Origin: Laguncularia racemosa
Lineage: Eukaryota > Streptophyta > Magnoliopsida > Myrtales > Combretaceae
Reading direction: 5' to 3'
DNA length: 64,000 nucleotides
Assembly (NCBI GenBank): GCA_037954665.1
Contig: JBBMOL010000279.1
Location: 1 to 64,000 of the forward strand
Part shown: in pieces, positions 10,612-20,302 of the stretch
Layout of the letters: every line of letters begins with the position of its first letter
How positions within the stretch are numbered: the stretch's first letter is position 1
Made by a program: the position numbers and the translations under genes
Notes under the pieces: generated by a model
The model's database searches: none
What the model was told of the DNA's origin: nothing
What the model saw: the letters and a program-made list of their open reading frames with translations, nothing else

Positions 10612-11836
10612 TGGATAGGAATCAAAATTCGGCAAGACCTATCATTAGGGCAAGAATCAAAAGATTTCAAATCTTAGCGATGAGGGCCCATTTTGAGCAA
10701 ATCGACCCTAGAATTATTTTTTTACTAACCTCTTTTATCTTATTCATGTATTTTATATTCCAACAAGTACACTTATCATATTTTACAGGGCGATGGACAA
10801 ACTCACTAAGACTCAACTTGTGGGTTATCTATGGAACGACCTAAATCGACAATGAGTTGGGCCAACGAATCCTATGGAAGAGCTAGCATGCTAGAGACTA
10901 TTTTTATTTGTAATTATTTCTTTGGACTATTTATGTGTAAGCTTTTGAAACACTTTTTACTTAGTTGTAATTGAGTTTTAGGACCAGTCACTCTAAAAGT
11001 GGCATAGTTGTAATTTTGTGGACTTTTTAACCCTAAAGGAGCAAGTATAAATACTTGCTTAAGTAAGGTTTTGAGGAGTTTTTGATGAATTTTTAGAATA
11101 CACTTCATGTGTACGGGTTAAGGCTTTCTTAATTCCAAATTTTGCTTTTATCAATTTTAATCCCAAGAGTTGAAATTGTGACAAGTGCAATAAAGGAAAA
11201 TTGTGAGTAATATCAATTCCTTCTTTGTTGTGTTTCCTTTTCATCACTAGTGAGTCATATCTAGGGTTAAATTGGATGTTTCTTGGTTAGATTTGATCAC
11301 ATTTGTAATCATTTTTATGTTGTGATACAATTGATTGGTTTTAGCACTTGTTATTGCCATCAATTTTTACTTTACATTTTGTGGAGTGGATTGGCATTGT
11401 TGTGAGGAGTCACGATTTATTTATATGTGTTCATTAGTTGGAACTTCATTGGATGTTGAGTTGATTACGTGATTCAATTAAGAATTATCATCTTGTGGTT
11501 TTCATCCCCTTAAATTTTATCATTTGGATCATCTTCTTTCAATTAAGGTTCACGTAATTTTGATTCATTTTGAACTGGATTTGTACTAGTGATTAGGAGG
11601 TGTTAAGTTGGTTCAGTTGCATGTGCTTAAATGTCGATTTAGGCACACCATTTTTTTGGTATCAGAGCTATCAAATTTGGATATTTAAGATTGATCACAT
11701 CCTAATTGAAGGATTGGTTACATTCATTGAGAATTGATGCCATTGTTCATGTGATTGGAAGCTAGTTTGATTGACATTATCTAATTGTCTTTCAAGTTAG
11801 TTTTGCATGTGCTTAAACTTAGTTTTAAGCATATCA
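10612..11836 (+). repeat. C 3' LTR (extended)
   Basis: Matches 8,590-9,783 over its length with scattered changes. It contains TTGGTATCAGAGC at 11,656-11,668, preceded by an inner CA end at 11,650, and extends 168 bases further to atatca at 11,836. It starts TGGATAGG, with one extra G compared with the left copy. Confidence 0.75.
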
Positions 11837-11841
11837 CGACA

Positions 11842-12285
11842 TTAGTACATTAAGGGCTATTGGAAGAGAAAGGACATATTTATTCCCGCCATAGACAATA
11901 TAATCGAGCATAATGAGGCATACTTTACCGAAGCTGCATTCTTTGATGTATATGCCGAAGAGGGAGAAATTTCTATCGCAACACCCTTTGGCACAACACT
12001 ACCTACTTGGGAGGAGACTCAAGATAAGCTTAAGAGAAAGAAGAGAATGCGAAGCTCTTGCAGGGGCAAGAAAAAGCAAAAAAAGAAATAAGTGAGTAGA
12101 AAGTTCATTAGTGAAGATAGGCAAAAGATACACTACTTATGATAGTCTATAAGATCTAAAAGAAATGGATTGTTAAAGCTTAAGAAATATATTCCATGAG
12201 ATACTTCAAAATGGGGAGTTTGTCATTGAAGATAGCGATACCCAAATGTTAGAGCATGACTTGTCTAATAGTGATTAGTGATTTA
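11842..12285 (+). pseudogene. Tat-1 post-protease fragment and a second gag-like piece
   Basis: From 11,848 the Tat protein resumes in one frame: K-G-Y-W-K-R-K-D, then E-A-A-F-F-D-V-Y and S-I-A-T-P-F-G-T-x-L-P-T-W-E-E, a known Tat signature downstream of protease. It ends in a lysine-rich tail at a stop near 12,091. Then 12,150-12,285 contains S-L-R-N-I-F-H-E-I-L-Q-N-G-E, which belongs to the gag C-terminus, not here. This out-of-order piece suggests a second Tat fragment or a rearrangement. RT is not present. Confidence 0.55.
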
Positions 12286-12391
12286 TTAAGCACTAGAGTC
12301 AAGGTTAAAACATGACATTTATTTTGTAAATAAAGAGCAAATTTTGCCACAAATGATGAAAGTTTTATTTTTTTTAAACATTGCAGTATGG

Positions 12392-12560
12392 TCTTATATA
12401 CTCACACTTTAAGCCTAGGTGACTCCTTAGCATCTTAATTCCCATGCCTTAAGCCCAATCAAAGTCTTGGCATCGTGACTCCTATGCCTTAAGCCTAAGT
12501 AATACATTGACATCACGACACTCACACCTTAAGCCCAAGTGATGCCTTGGCATTTGGCCC
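12392..12560. repeat. decayed tandem repeat, about 55-60 bp unit
   Basis: Three to four units share 'ccttaagcccaa' and 'gactcc..cttggcat' in the same order. Units are only loosely alike. Confidence 0.55.
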
Positions 12561-12742
12561 TCATGCTAATGCTTCCAATTATGAGCAAAACTTGCTCATT
12601 CCTTTAAAGCTAACCATGAAGCTACTTCTCAACTTAAGCAACATTTAGCCAATTTACTCCTATACTCTAATGAATCACCATGATAAAATTTATACAAGAT
12701 TCATGATTCACTAAAACAAAGTATATGAGGGGTAGTGCAAAC

Positions 12743-13012
12743 GTCGATGTTGACTAGTAAGAGCTTTGACTCCTAAGCACATGATGGAAAGCTAGGCTTA
12801 TACAATGTAGACTGGTAAGAATTTGACTCCTAAGCACACAATGGAAAGTGTGACATATACAATGCAGACTAGTAAGAGCTTTGATTCCCAGGTGCATGAT
12901 AGAAAGTCAAGCATGAACAATGCAGACTGGTATGAGCTTTGACTCCTAGGTGCATGATAGAAAGTTAGGCATATGCAGTGTAAATTAGTAACAACGTTAT
13001 CTCCCAAGCATA
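12743..13012. repeat. tandem repeat, about 58 bp unit, 4-5 copies
   Basis: Each unit reads 'aatgcagactggtaagagc', then a form of 'tttgactcctaggtgcatg', then 'atagaaag..aggcatatac'. Copies start near 12,743, 12,803, 12,861, 12,919 and 12,978. Confidence 0.75.
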
Positions 13013-13548
13013 TCCTAAGCCACTGCAGCTAAGTAAGAAAATCAATATACTTTTGTTTAATCATAAAATTTCTATCATGGAGTATTTTTTTTTAATCCCC
13101 TAGTATCTCATACTCAATAGTTAAGTAGTGGAAAATACCCCCTTGACTAGTAAAAGAGAGTTTAAGACTTCATGTAATGAATGCCATTATTGCTACTTAA
13201 GCATGATTGGATATTTTCTGCAAATAAATCTTTTATACATCATTGTTAGCAAGAGAGAACTTTGCTTTAATGCATAAGATGACTTTAGAGGCTTCTTAGA
13301 TCGTAAGAATCTAAGTGGTCTCATATTCAAGACACCCCTATAAGTGGTTCTTTACATCATAGTTGCTAAGTGAAGGCATCGCCTCTTAAGTGCATAATGA
13401 CTTACACATATTTAAATAATGTAAGCTAATAAGAGGCCCTTTGATCGCACTATTAGATGGGATGGCATAACAAAATCGTAAGAGGAAAAATTTTACTAGA
13501 AATCTAAAGTTGCTACCCCATCTTAATGAGACATGTTAGTAAATGGGC

Positions 13549-13559
13549 GGGGGGGGGGG
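13549..13559 (+). repeat. poly-G run
   Basis: Eleven consecutive G after gggc. It may be part of a polypurine tract or a sequencing or assembly error; length in such runs is unreliable. Confidence 0.6.
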
Positions 13560-14610
13560 TGGAGAAATATTCCAGGTGCATCACACAAAGAAGCAACGCA
13601 TCAACATAATAATCATTCTCACTCCTCAACTTATACTTCGATATTAAATCAACTTCATTGGATCATTTAGATCTTCGGTGCTATCACCATTGTTAACCTA
13701 AAAAGCTTCTAGGATGCTTAACCAATAACAGCCAGTCAAGGGATGCAATCTCCAGTCAGCACATAGATGTCTCGATCTTCTTCAAAAGAGCTATGCACTC
13801 TAACATCAAAGCTGACATGCTCTGCTCAAGACTTTCACCTAGAGGGTGGTTACTTGATAGTGCAATCTAGGTGACAAATGGAGGTAACTCTCTTCTTTTA
13901 TTTATAAAGCACAACACCAAATCACCTTTGATGATGAGCCTTCAGTCCGCTTGAGGCTCACTATACTCAAAACTTGATTCACTTAAGGTTGGCTATGCTT
14001 GAGACTTACTAAAGCCTACTACACACTAAGCCTACTATGCTCAAGTCCCTTTACGTGTAACATATGCCATGGTCGAGGCTTAATACACCCAAGACTTAAT
14101 GGGGTTTGCTGTGTCCAAGGCTCACTCTACTAGAGGTCTACTATACTCAACCTGGTGACATCCTTGCTCCAATAGGATTGACAAAGCAACCTCTATCACC
14201 TACAATGATAGAAGGAAACACATGAGCTATCAATATAAGATTTATTCATATGAATATGTAAAAATAGTGCAAAATGAGAATACTTACTCCCTATCTATGT
14301 TTTAGACCCAGATCTATCAACAATCGACTTCCAAAATGCGAAATCACTCATCATACCTTCATCATAGATGCAAGCATGTATGGTAGTCATAAAAGAAAAC
14401 CGAACAGCAACCGCATTGCTATAAGTATTGAAGAAGAAGAAGAGAAAACTTACTTACCTTGAATCCTTGAAATGGAAGAAATTTATGGTGTGGAAAGAAC
14501 AACTACGGTATGGAGGAGTAGAGTGGGAGTGAGTGCATCAAATACACGAATGGAGAATGGGTCGTGTAAATGGCAGAGTGAAGTGAGGAGTCCTTTTATA
14601 GTACGAGCAG

Positions 14611-14917
14611 AAAAATTAGATACACGACCAAGTACACAGTTGTGTACTTTCGTCGTGTACTTTAGATTCCTTTCTTTGGGTTAGATACATGACCAGGTAC
14701 ACGAGCGTGTACCTTATTCGTGTATCGTAGGAGAGCATTATGTGGGTCAGATACACGAGCATGTACCTTGTTCGTGTATCGTGGGAAAGCATTCTGTGGG
14801 TTAGATACACGACCAGGTACATGAGCATGTACCTTGTTCGTGTATTAAATTGTGCCTTCTGTGGGTTAGATACACGACTAGGTACACGGGCGCGTACCTT
14901 ATTTGTGTATCTCTGAT
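14611..14917. repeat. array of five long hairpin-forming repeats
   Basis: Units begin near 14,611, 14,685, 14,751, 14,805 and 14,868. The best units pair GATACACGA with TCGTGTATC outside and GGTACACG with CGTGTACC inside, separated by two bases, so each can fold into a stem of about 40 bases. A minus-strand TATA (tactataaaa) lies at 14,593-14,602, next to the array. Confidence 0.8.
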
Positions 14918-14959
14918 ATATACATAGTGAGCATATTTTGAAGTGCACGAGAGGGTACA

Positions 14960-15280
14960 CCATGACGTATTCCCCTTTTGTATTGCAAAGTCAATTTAGA
15001 CACCCTCTGGCCTGTGAGAAACCAGATACACCACTAGTGAAACCCGGTTGTGCAGATCAAAGTACATACCTGTCATCACTTCATCTTGCATTCCCTTGAA
15101 AAGGTCTCCCATCCTAAGTTTCCCTACACTTAGAGCTTAAAAGAAGCTCTGTTAAGGTGACTTTCATAGAATCCAAACATGGTTAGCCCCTCTGTAGCTT
15201 GCTATCCTACAAAAGTTACTCCAAAACAACGGGTGATAATAAAGAAAGTAAAGAGTGAAGAAGAAAACTTACCTAAGCAA
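14960..15280 (-). other. D2 3' non-coding region
   Basis: No protein homology. In element sense an A/G-rich stretch (aaaaggggaata, 14,970-14,981) lies at the left edge and could be a polypurine tract before the presumed left LTR. Confidence 0.4.
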
Positions 15281-15331
15281 CATGGGTTGCCTCCTAAGAA
15301 GCGCTGTTGTTTAACGTCGTTAGCTCGACGT
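15281..15331 (-). promoter_or_regulatory. post-pol two-hairpin box (D2 copy)
   Basis: Hairpin 2 is a perfect six-pair stem ACGTCG/CGACGT around a six-base loop (15,314-15,331), 16 bases after the inferred pol stop (15,348-15,350). Hairpin 1 (15,281-15,298) keeps the loop TTGCCT but pairs in only four of six positions. The same box occurs in F and G. Its role is unknown. Confidence 0.6.
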
Positions 15332-15468
15332 AATGAACCGGTAGAGCTCAAATGGAGATGAGAATGAGGTTCAGCTCCTCCTTTTCTTCCAAACCTGTTT
15401 GGTCCCCAAAGTAATGCTTAAGCCTTTGACCATTCACCTTGAAAATGCCTTTCTCCGGGTGTTCTAAC

Positions 15469-16254
15469 TCAACTGTGCCGTAGGGAAAAAACCGTTTTTA
15501 CCTGGAATGGACCGGACCATCTTGATTTAAGCTTCCCAGGGAACAATTTCAATCTAGAGTTGAAAAGTAATACAAAGTCCCCTTCATTAAACTGTCCATT
15601 CCGTGGTAGCCGAGCATCATGAAACTTCTTGGCTTTCTCTTTGTATATATACGAATTGTCATATGCCATGAGCCTCCATTCATCTAGCTCATTAAGTTGC
15701 ATCCTTCGATGTGCTCCAGACTGGTTGAGATCTAAATTGGCAGATTTGATTGCCCAAAATGCCTTGTGCTGAATCTCAACTGGTAAATGGCAAGCTTTCC
15801 CGTAGACTAATCGATATGGAGTAGTATCAAGGGGGGGTTTGTAAGCTGTCCGATATGCCCACAAAGCATCATCTAACTTCTCGGCCCAATCTCGTCTATG
15901 GTGAGACACGAACTTCATTAAGATACGCTTTAGGTCCCTATTTGAAACCTCCACTTGCCCACTAGTTTGGGGGTGATATGGCATAGCAAGACAGTGAGTC
16001 ACCCCATATCGCTTAAGAATCTTTTCCTGTTGATCTCGATCCAGATTTGATGCAATTATGACTGGAAGTTTAGAATCTTCTTCCAAAAATGCATATTGAA
16101 GATAGTTTGGCAGTTGTTTCAATTCTAGCTCAGGTGGTTCCTCAATTGAAGGTTTTGATCTCTGAATGATGGATCTATTCATACCCTCAAAGCTTCTTTC
16201 TTCTCTCAACTCAGGATTATTATTAAGCTGATTGACAACTGCTATAATCGCCAT
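15469..16254 (-). CDS. D2 fusion ORF: pre-RT region joined to integrase C-terminal half
   Basis: A 261-residue open frame. Residues 1-80 match the Athila region before RT (P-P-E-L-E-L-K-Q-L-P, then P-V-I-I-A-S-N-L). At about residue 81 it changes, in frame and without a stop, to the second half of integrase: Y-G-V-T-H, Y-H-P-Q-T-S-G-Q-V-E with the catalytic E, W-A-Y-R-T-A-Y-K, and the GPY-like tail P-G-K-L-K-S-R-W-S-G-P-F. RT, RNase H, the HHCC finger and both integrase aspartates are gone, so no catalysis is possible. A frameshift near 15,480 separates the last 40 residues, which read to a stop at 15,348. The codon before the ATG is a stop closing the protease frame. Confidence 0.8.
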   Translation of the reverse strand: MAIIAVVNQLNNNPELREERSFEGMNRSIIQRSKPSIEEPPELELKQLPNYLQYAFLEEDSKLPVIIASNLDRDQQEKILKRYGVTHCLAMPYHPQTSGQVEVSNRDLKRILMKFVSHHRRDWAEKLDDALWAYRTAYKPPLDTTPYRLVYGKACHLPVEIQHKAFWAIKSANLDLNQSGAHRRMQLNELDEWRLMAYDNSYIYKEKAKKFHDARLPRNGQFNEGDFVLLFNSRLKLFPGKLKSRWSGPFQVKTVFSLRHS

Positions 16255-16257
16255 ATT

Positions 16258-16812
16258 TTAAAGTTGCTCTTTCTCCCCATTCATCAAACACAATTCCAAT
16301 GCATCACCAATCAATAGGTCTTGCAATGAATCTGAAGCTGCAAAGTTAAAGCAGTCGATTGCATAGCATGTATCATCATAGTGCAGGCTTTGTCTAAGGA
16401 CGTCAGGCATTTTCACTATGACCTCTTCATTTCCCATTCTCAACACTAACTTCCCATCCCCAACATCAATTATGGCTCTAACAGTAGCTAAAAATGGCCT
16501 CCCCAATATAAGAGGGACCTCCACATCTTCTTCCATGTCAAGGATGACAAAATCCGTCGGGAAGATGAAGTCCTGCACCTTCACTAATACATCTTCAACT
16601 ACTCCTCTCAAGAATTTGACTGATCGATCGGCTAACAGAAGACTCATTTTGGTAGGTTTTGGCTCTCCAATTCCCAATTTCTGGAATATCTTGTATGGCA
16701 TCAAATTAATGCTGGCTCTCAAATCAGCCAATGCCCATTCTTCAGATAAATTCCCTATTAGGCAAGGGATGGTAAAGCTCCTAGGATCTTTTAACTTCTT
16801 TGGGAGTTTGTT
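16258..16812 (-). pseudogene. D2 protease
   Basis: A 157-residue open frame from 16,731, with homology starting upstream to 16,812. It is the Athila-type aspartic protease: active-site region A-D-L-R-A-S-I-N-L-M-P, then L-L-A-D-R-S, D-F-V-I-L-D-M and P-L-I-L-G-R-P-F-L. The family has D-L-G-A-S; here the glycine is arginine, which should block catalysis. It would mature the polyprotein in the particle. A stop at 16,813 separates it from gag. Confidence 0.75.
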
Positions 16813-18645
16813 CTAAATTACCGTAGAGTATTCTCCTCCTAAAGTTACAGTGGATAACTCTTCAAGCTTCCTTTTGTTCGACAGCAACTCTTTCAAAAAT
16901 TTTGCATATCGTGGCATTTGTGATAATGCCTTAACCAGTGGAAGGTTGATATGCAATTGCTTGAATATCTCTAAAAATCTGCCATAGTGCTCATCTGTTT
17001 TGTCCTTCTTGAGTCGTGCTGGATAAGGAACATTGGGCTTGTATTCTGGGATTAATGGAGGTGATGATTTCTCTTTAGGTGATTTTTCTAAATGCTTTCC
17101 CCCTTCTTTGAGAACTACTTGTTCTTTTGCTGGTTCAGTCACCTGACTCTCTTCTTCTTGAACCTTTGGTTGTAGTTCCTTACCACTTCGTAATGTGACG
17201 GCTTTAACATGTTCTCTAAGGTTGGTTTCCGTGTTTCCCAGTAGTGAACCTTGAGATCTCTCTGACAGAAGCTTAGCTATCTGACCGACCTAGTTTTCAA
17301 GATTGTGTATTGATGCCTCATGATTCCTCAGAGCCGAGTCTTGATTTTTCATATTCAAATCTAAGGACTTCTGTCTGTCTTTTGAATCCTTGATGAATTT
17401 TGTTAGGAGATCTTCAAGTGGCGGTTTGGAACTCTGGACCATTGGCCTCTGATAACCTGGTGGAGGATTCAGATTGCCCTTCTGAATATTATTGTTGTTA
17501 GTCCAAGAAAAATTTGGATGATTTCTCCATCCTGGGTTATAAGTATTGTTGTATGGATTGTTCTAGGATCGAATTGGGTTTCCCAAATAATCCACTTGCT
17601 CTGTTTGCCCTTCCTCACCACTTGAGGGTTCTACAATAGCCAGCTGATGTTGTGAGACGGCCAATCCATCGATCTTTCTAGATAAAGCCTCAACTTTGGA
17701 CATGATAGAAGTAGCCACATCCACTTCAAGAATGCCTGCCACCTTCTTTTCTCTGCCCCTACCTTGTGACCATTCATAATTATTTGTGGCCATGTCTTCA
17801 AAAAGAGTCAAACTTTCTTCAGGAGATTTATGGTTCAAGGTGCCACCAGTTGCGGCATCTACTGTTTGTCTCGTTTGATAGTTCAACCCATTATAAAATA
17901 TCAGAACTTGAAGCCACTCTGGAATCCCATGGTGTGGGCATTTCCGCATTGAGTCCTTGAATCTCTCCCAGGTTTCATACAACGTCTCCATGTCATACTG
18001 ATGATAAGATTGAATCTCATCTCGAAGTTTAGCAATCTTTGAAGGAGGGAAGAATTTGTCCATAAACTTCTTAATCAGACCTTGCCATGTAGTAATGGAG
18101 TTCCTCGGTAAAGAATTCAGCTACTGCTTAGCCTTGCCTTTCAAAGAGAATGGGAAGAGCCTGAGGCGGATCGCATCATCACTAACTCCAATAAATTTGA
18201 AGGTATCGCATATCTCCAGAAAGAGTTGGATATGCGCATTTGGATCTTCATCCTGTAAACCATCAAATTGAGTATATTGCTGCACCATCTGAATCACGGC
18301 AGGCTTAAGCTCAAAATTATTTACCTCCACTCAAAGACGAACTATGCTAGAGCTAACGCCTATCAAGTTTGGCCTGGCAAAATCAGAATTGGTTCTAGGT
18401 AGCTCATTAACTCGACCATCTCTATTATCAACCAGTTGATGATTTGGGGGATTCACAACAACATTTCCTTGATTCAGCTCTTAAGCACGATTATTGACTT
18501 GATCAGCCATTTTTTCCTTCAGTGATTCTCCTTGAATACCAAATGATGTTGACTCAGTCGAGTGTTGCTTTTTCTAATAACGACGAATGATTTTCTCTAA
18601 CTCAGGATTAAAAACAGCAAGTTCCTTGGAGCGACTTCTGGTCAT
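16813..18645 (-). pseudogene. D2 gag (interrupted by stops)
   Basis: It starts at the ATG at 18,645 (M-T-R-S-R-S-K-E), a start that recurs in F and G as M-T-R-S-S. The capsid (Retrotrans_gag) region spans about 18,330-17,760 with the segments F-P-F-S-L-K-G-K-A, I-K-K-F-M-D-K-F-F-P and T-L-Y-E-T-W-E-R-F-K. The C-terminal part has N-P-G-W-R-N-H-P-N-F and V-T-L-R-S-G-K-E-L, both Athila gag signatures. No CCHC knuckle is seen. Stops at about 18,490, 18,330, 18,119, 17,563, 17,291 and 16,813 divide it; several look like CAA or CAG to TAG changes. Confidence 0.75.
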
Positions 18646-18768
18646 GCACTGTAAACATAATACAAATCAATTATAAGCTCTAAATTCTCAGGAAGAAAAG
18701 GGAAAAAAGATACGAAAGAAATAAATTGGTTAAATTAATAAGTAAAAAGTGTTTCTAATATTGGCGTA

Positions 18769-18786
18769 TCCCCGACAACGGCGCCA
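18769..18786 (-). other. D2 primer binding site (tRNA-Asp type)
   Basis: The minus strand reads TGGCGCCGTTGTCGGGGA, the standard Athila primer site with one difference from F. It lies ten bases inside the LTR. Confidence 0.85.
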
Positions 18787-18796
18787 AAAACTTAAT

Positions 18797-20165
18797 TGTT
18801 GCCAATCGTAGTTTTAATAAATTGAATTCTTGTTCTTAATCCTACTACGAAGCAATAGGCAAGTGCACCTATCGTAGCGTAATATAGCGAGTAAGCACAA
18901 GGTCGTGCCTCAGAGATACACCAACTACTAGTACTAACTCCGTTCCTATTATCTAACCACCACTTAAATATGTTGGTTGAAACTTAATTACTTTAATCTT
19001 ACAACTAATAACTTACTAACAACAATGGTTCTGAAGATTTATCAATTAACAAAAGCAACCTAGATCTTATTTTACTCCTTCTCTATCATGTAATTCATTA
19101 GATTTATGAAGATTGGTGCAATTGACTTCTTATACTGTCGAATTCCCTAGCCAAGTTAACTACTTTCTCAAGTATATTAACCTATATAATCCTAGGTTTA
19201 TCAAATAGGATCTCTCCTTAGTTAATAGCAACCTAGAATTGCATAAAGCACATGAATTCGCATCAAAATAATCGATGTAAACAGAAGACTCTTGTTTCCT
19301 ATCTCCAGAAGAACAATCAAATCTCATTAATTGCATTACATCTAATCATAAGGGCAATTTCTCAATTAACTAATATGATATCATGCATAGATTCATATTC
19401 CAGATCTATGAATGTAAGAAACAATTGAAGGGCATGCAATTAATCATAAGAAAGTAAAAAACTTTGCATTAAAAACCAAATCTTCATCACATGAAAGAGA
19501 AGTTTCAAATAAAATCTAGATGTCGGGTCTACTCCTCCATAAATTGGACAAAAGAAATGCAAATTACTGGAAGAATAGATAAAATTCATAGTCACCACCC
19601 TTAAAGATAGAATCTTCTTCTTCATGGGTCTTCAATCTCCCTTGGAATTGATAGAATCTTCTTTCCCTTGCTGTTATGAGAGTCAGAGCAAATACAAAAT
19701 TTGTAACCTCTGTTCTATGGCAACTAACGGTCTATTTATACATGTACCCAGGTTAGATACATACACGAGCGGATACACAAGTAGTGTATCTCGTTCATGT
19801 ATCTCATGCTTGCTTCCAAGTGTCCTTATGTGAATATACACGAGCAAGTACATGGGAGTGTACATTGGTCGTGTATTTAAAGCATTGTTGAACAGCAGCA
19901 AAACTTAGATACACAAGCAAAGTACATGGGCGTGTATCTTGCTTGTGTACTTTCCAGAATTCTTTTCTTCACATGTATTATATCCAATTCCTTCCAAACT
20001 CAATCTGACTCTTCAAAACTCCTTCCCTTAGCTCCAAAATACTCTAGAAGATCCTGAAATTAACATTCATTCCATTAAGCATCCTTTTCTTTAACAAATC
20101 ATCTAAAAATTCAACAATAAAGCACAATTTCATTACTCTAGATAAGGGTATTTTGCGACTTATCA
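18797..20165 (-). repeat. D2 5' LTR
   Basis: In element orientation it starts TGATAAGTCGC and ends GGCAACA, typical of Athila. The TATA box GTATAAATAGACC is at 19,729-19,741, and three hairpin repeats lie in the U3 upstream of it (19,751-19,951). atacc follows at 20,166; no matching left flank is found. Confidence 0.7.
19751..19951. repeat. three U3 hairpin repeats in the D2 LTR
   Basis: Three imperfect inverted repeats of the form ATACACGAG...GTACA...TGTAC...CGTGTAT, near 19,751, 19,834 and 19,906. They are the same type as the array at 14,611-14,917. Confidence 0.7.
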
Positions 20166-20302
20166 ATACCTACTTATGTTTGTAGCGTAGATTCTATGTG
20201 TGCATGTAGCGAACGTGATTGTAATGTTTGTGGTAGTTGTACCTACTTACTTTGGTATGTCTAATTGGTGCCTTTTAAATTAAACTATATTTGTGGCTAG
20301 AT

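Larger units (their letters stand above)
8590..11836 (+). mobile_element. C: gene-less LTR element with extended LTRs
   Basis: Two LTRs of 1,194 and 1,225 bp flank an 828 bp interior without any recognisable protein domain. TG and CA ends are present. The flanks tggca (8,585-8,589) and cgaca (11,837-11,841) fit a 5 bp target duplication altered by two transitions, and the Tat-1 protein alignment resumes exactly after them. The LTR start and iMet-type site resemble element B, so C is probably a non-autonomous relative of chromovirus-like elements. The LTRs themselves contain a primer-site-like sequence (see findings). Confidence 0.75.
1770..12285 (+). mobile_element. Tat-1: decayed Tat-type Ty3/gypsy element, interrupted by B and C
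   Basis: Pieces of one Tat-lineage gag-protease appear in order on the plus strand: gag (2,418-3,393), gag end with knuckle-like motif (7,459-8,050), protease (8,196-8,589) and the post-protease region (11,842-12,093). The gaps are filled exactly by elements B and C, and the protein alignment resumes on the far side of each. A primer-site-like sequence at 2,377 and a TATA-bearing LTR-like region precede the gag. RT, RNase H and integrase are not seen. The LTR start and the 3' end are uncertain because no partner LTR was found. Many stops and frameshifts make it the oldest insertion in this part. Confidence 0.7.
12286..14270. other. non-coding zone with Tat-like 3' repeats
   Basis: No protein homology. 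It contains decayed tandem repeats at 12,392-12,560 and 12,743-13,012, more loosely repeated text around 13,930-14,150 (recurring forms of 'ctatgctcaagact' and 'aagccta'), and an 11-G run at 13,549-13,559. Tat-lineage elements often carry variable tandem repeats between pol and the 3' LTR, so this is probably the 3' region of a Tat element; no partner LTR proves it. Confidence 0.45.
14600..20165 (-). mobile_element. D2: Athila-type Ty3/gypsy element with in-frame pol deletion
   Basis: On the minus strand the order is LTR (18,797-20,165), Asp-type primer site, gag, protease, a shortened pol, then a 3' non-coding region. The left LTR does not match the right one. However, 14,590-14,960 has the same layout, a TATA box and hairpin array, so the left end may be a diverged or recombined LTR; the boundary given is approximate. 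RT, RNase H and the first half of integrase are missing through an in-frame junction. Stops in gag show it is no longer active. Confidence 0.65.

Noticed and set aside
10204..10635. 143-codon frame on the minus strand inside element C
   Set aside because: Antisense to a GT-rich interior; the H- and T-rich protein follows from composition.
12798..13007. 69-codon frame with internal repeats (minus strand)
   Set aside because: A by-product of the 58 bp tandem repeat; the period is not even a multiple of three.
13549..13559. Poly-G run as the polypurine tract and start of a Tat-1 3' LTR
   Set aside because: The following sequence does not match the presumed 5' LTR before 2,372.
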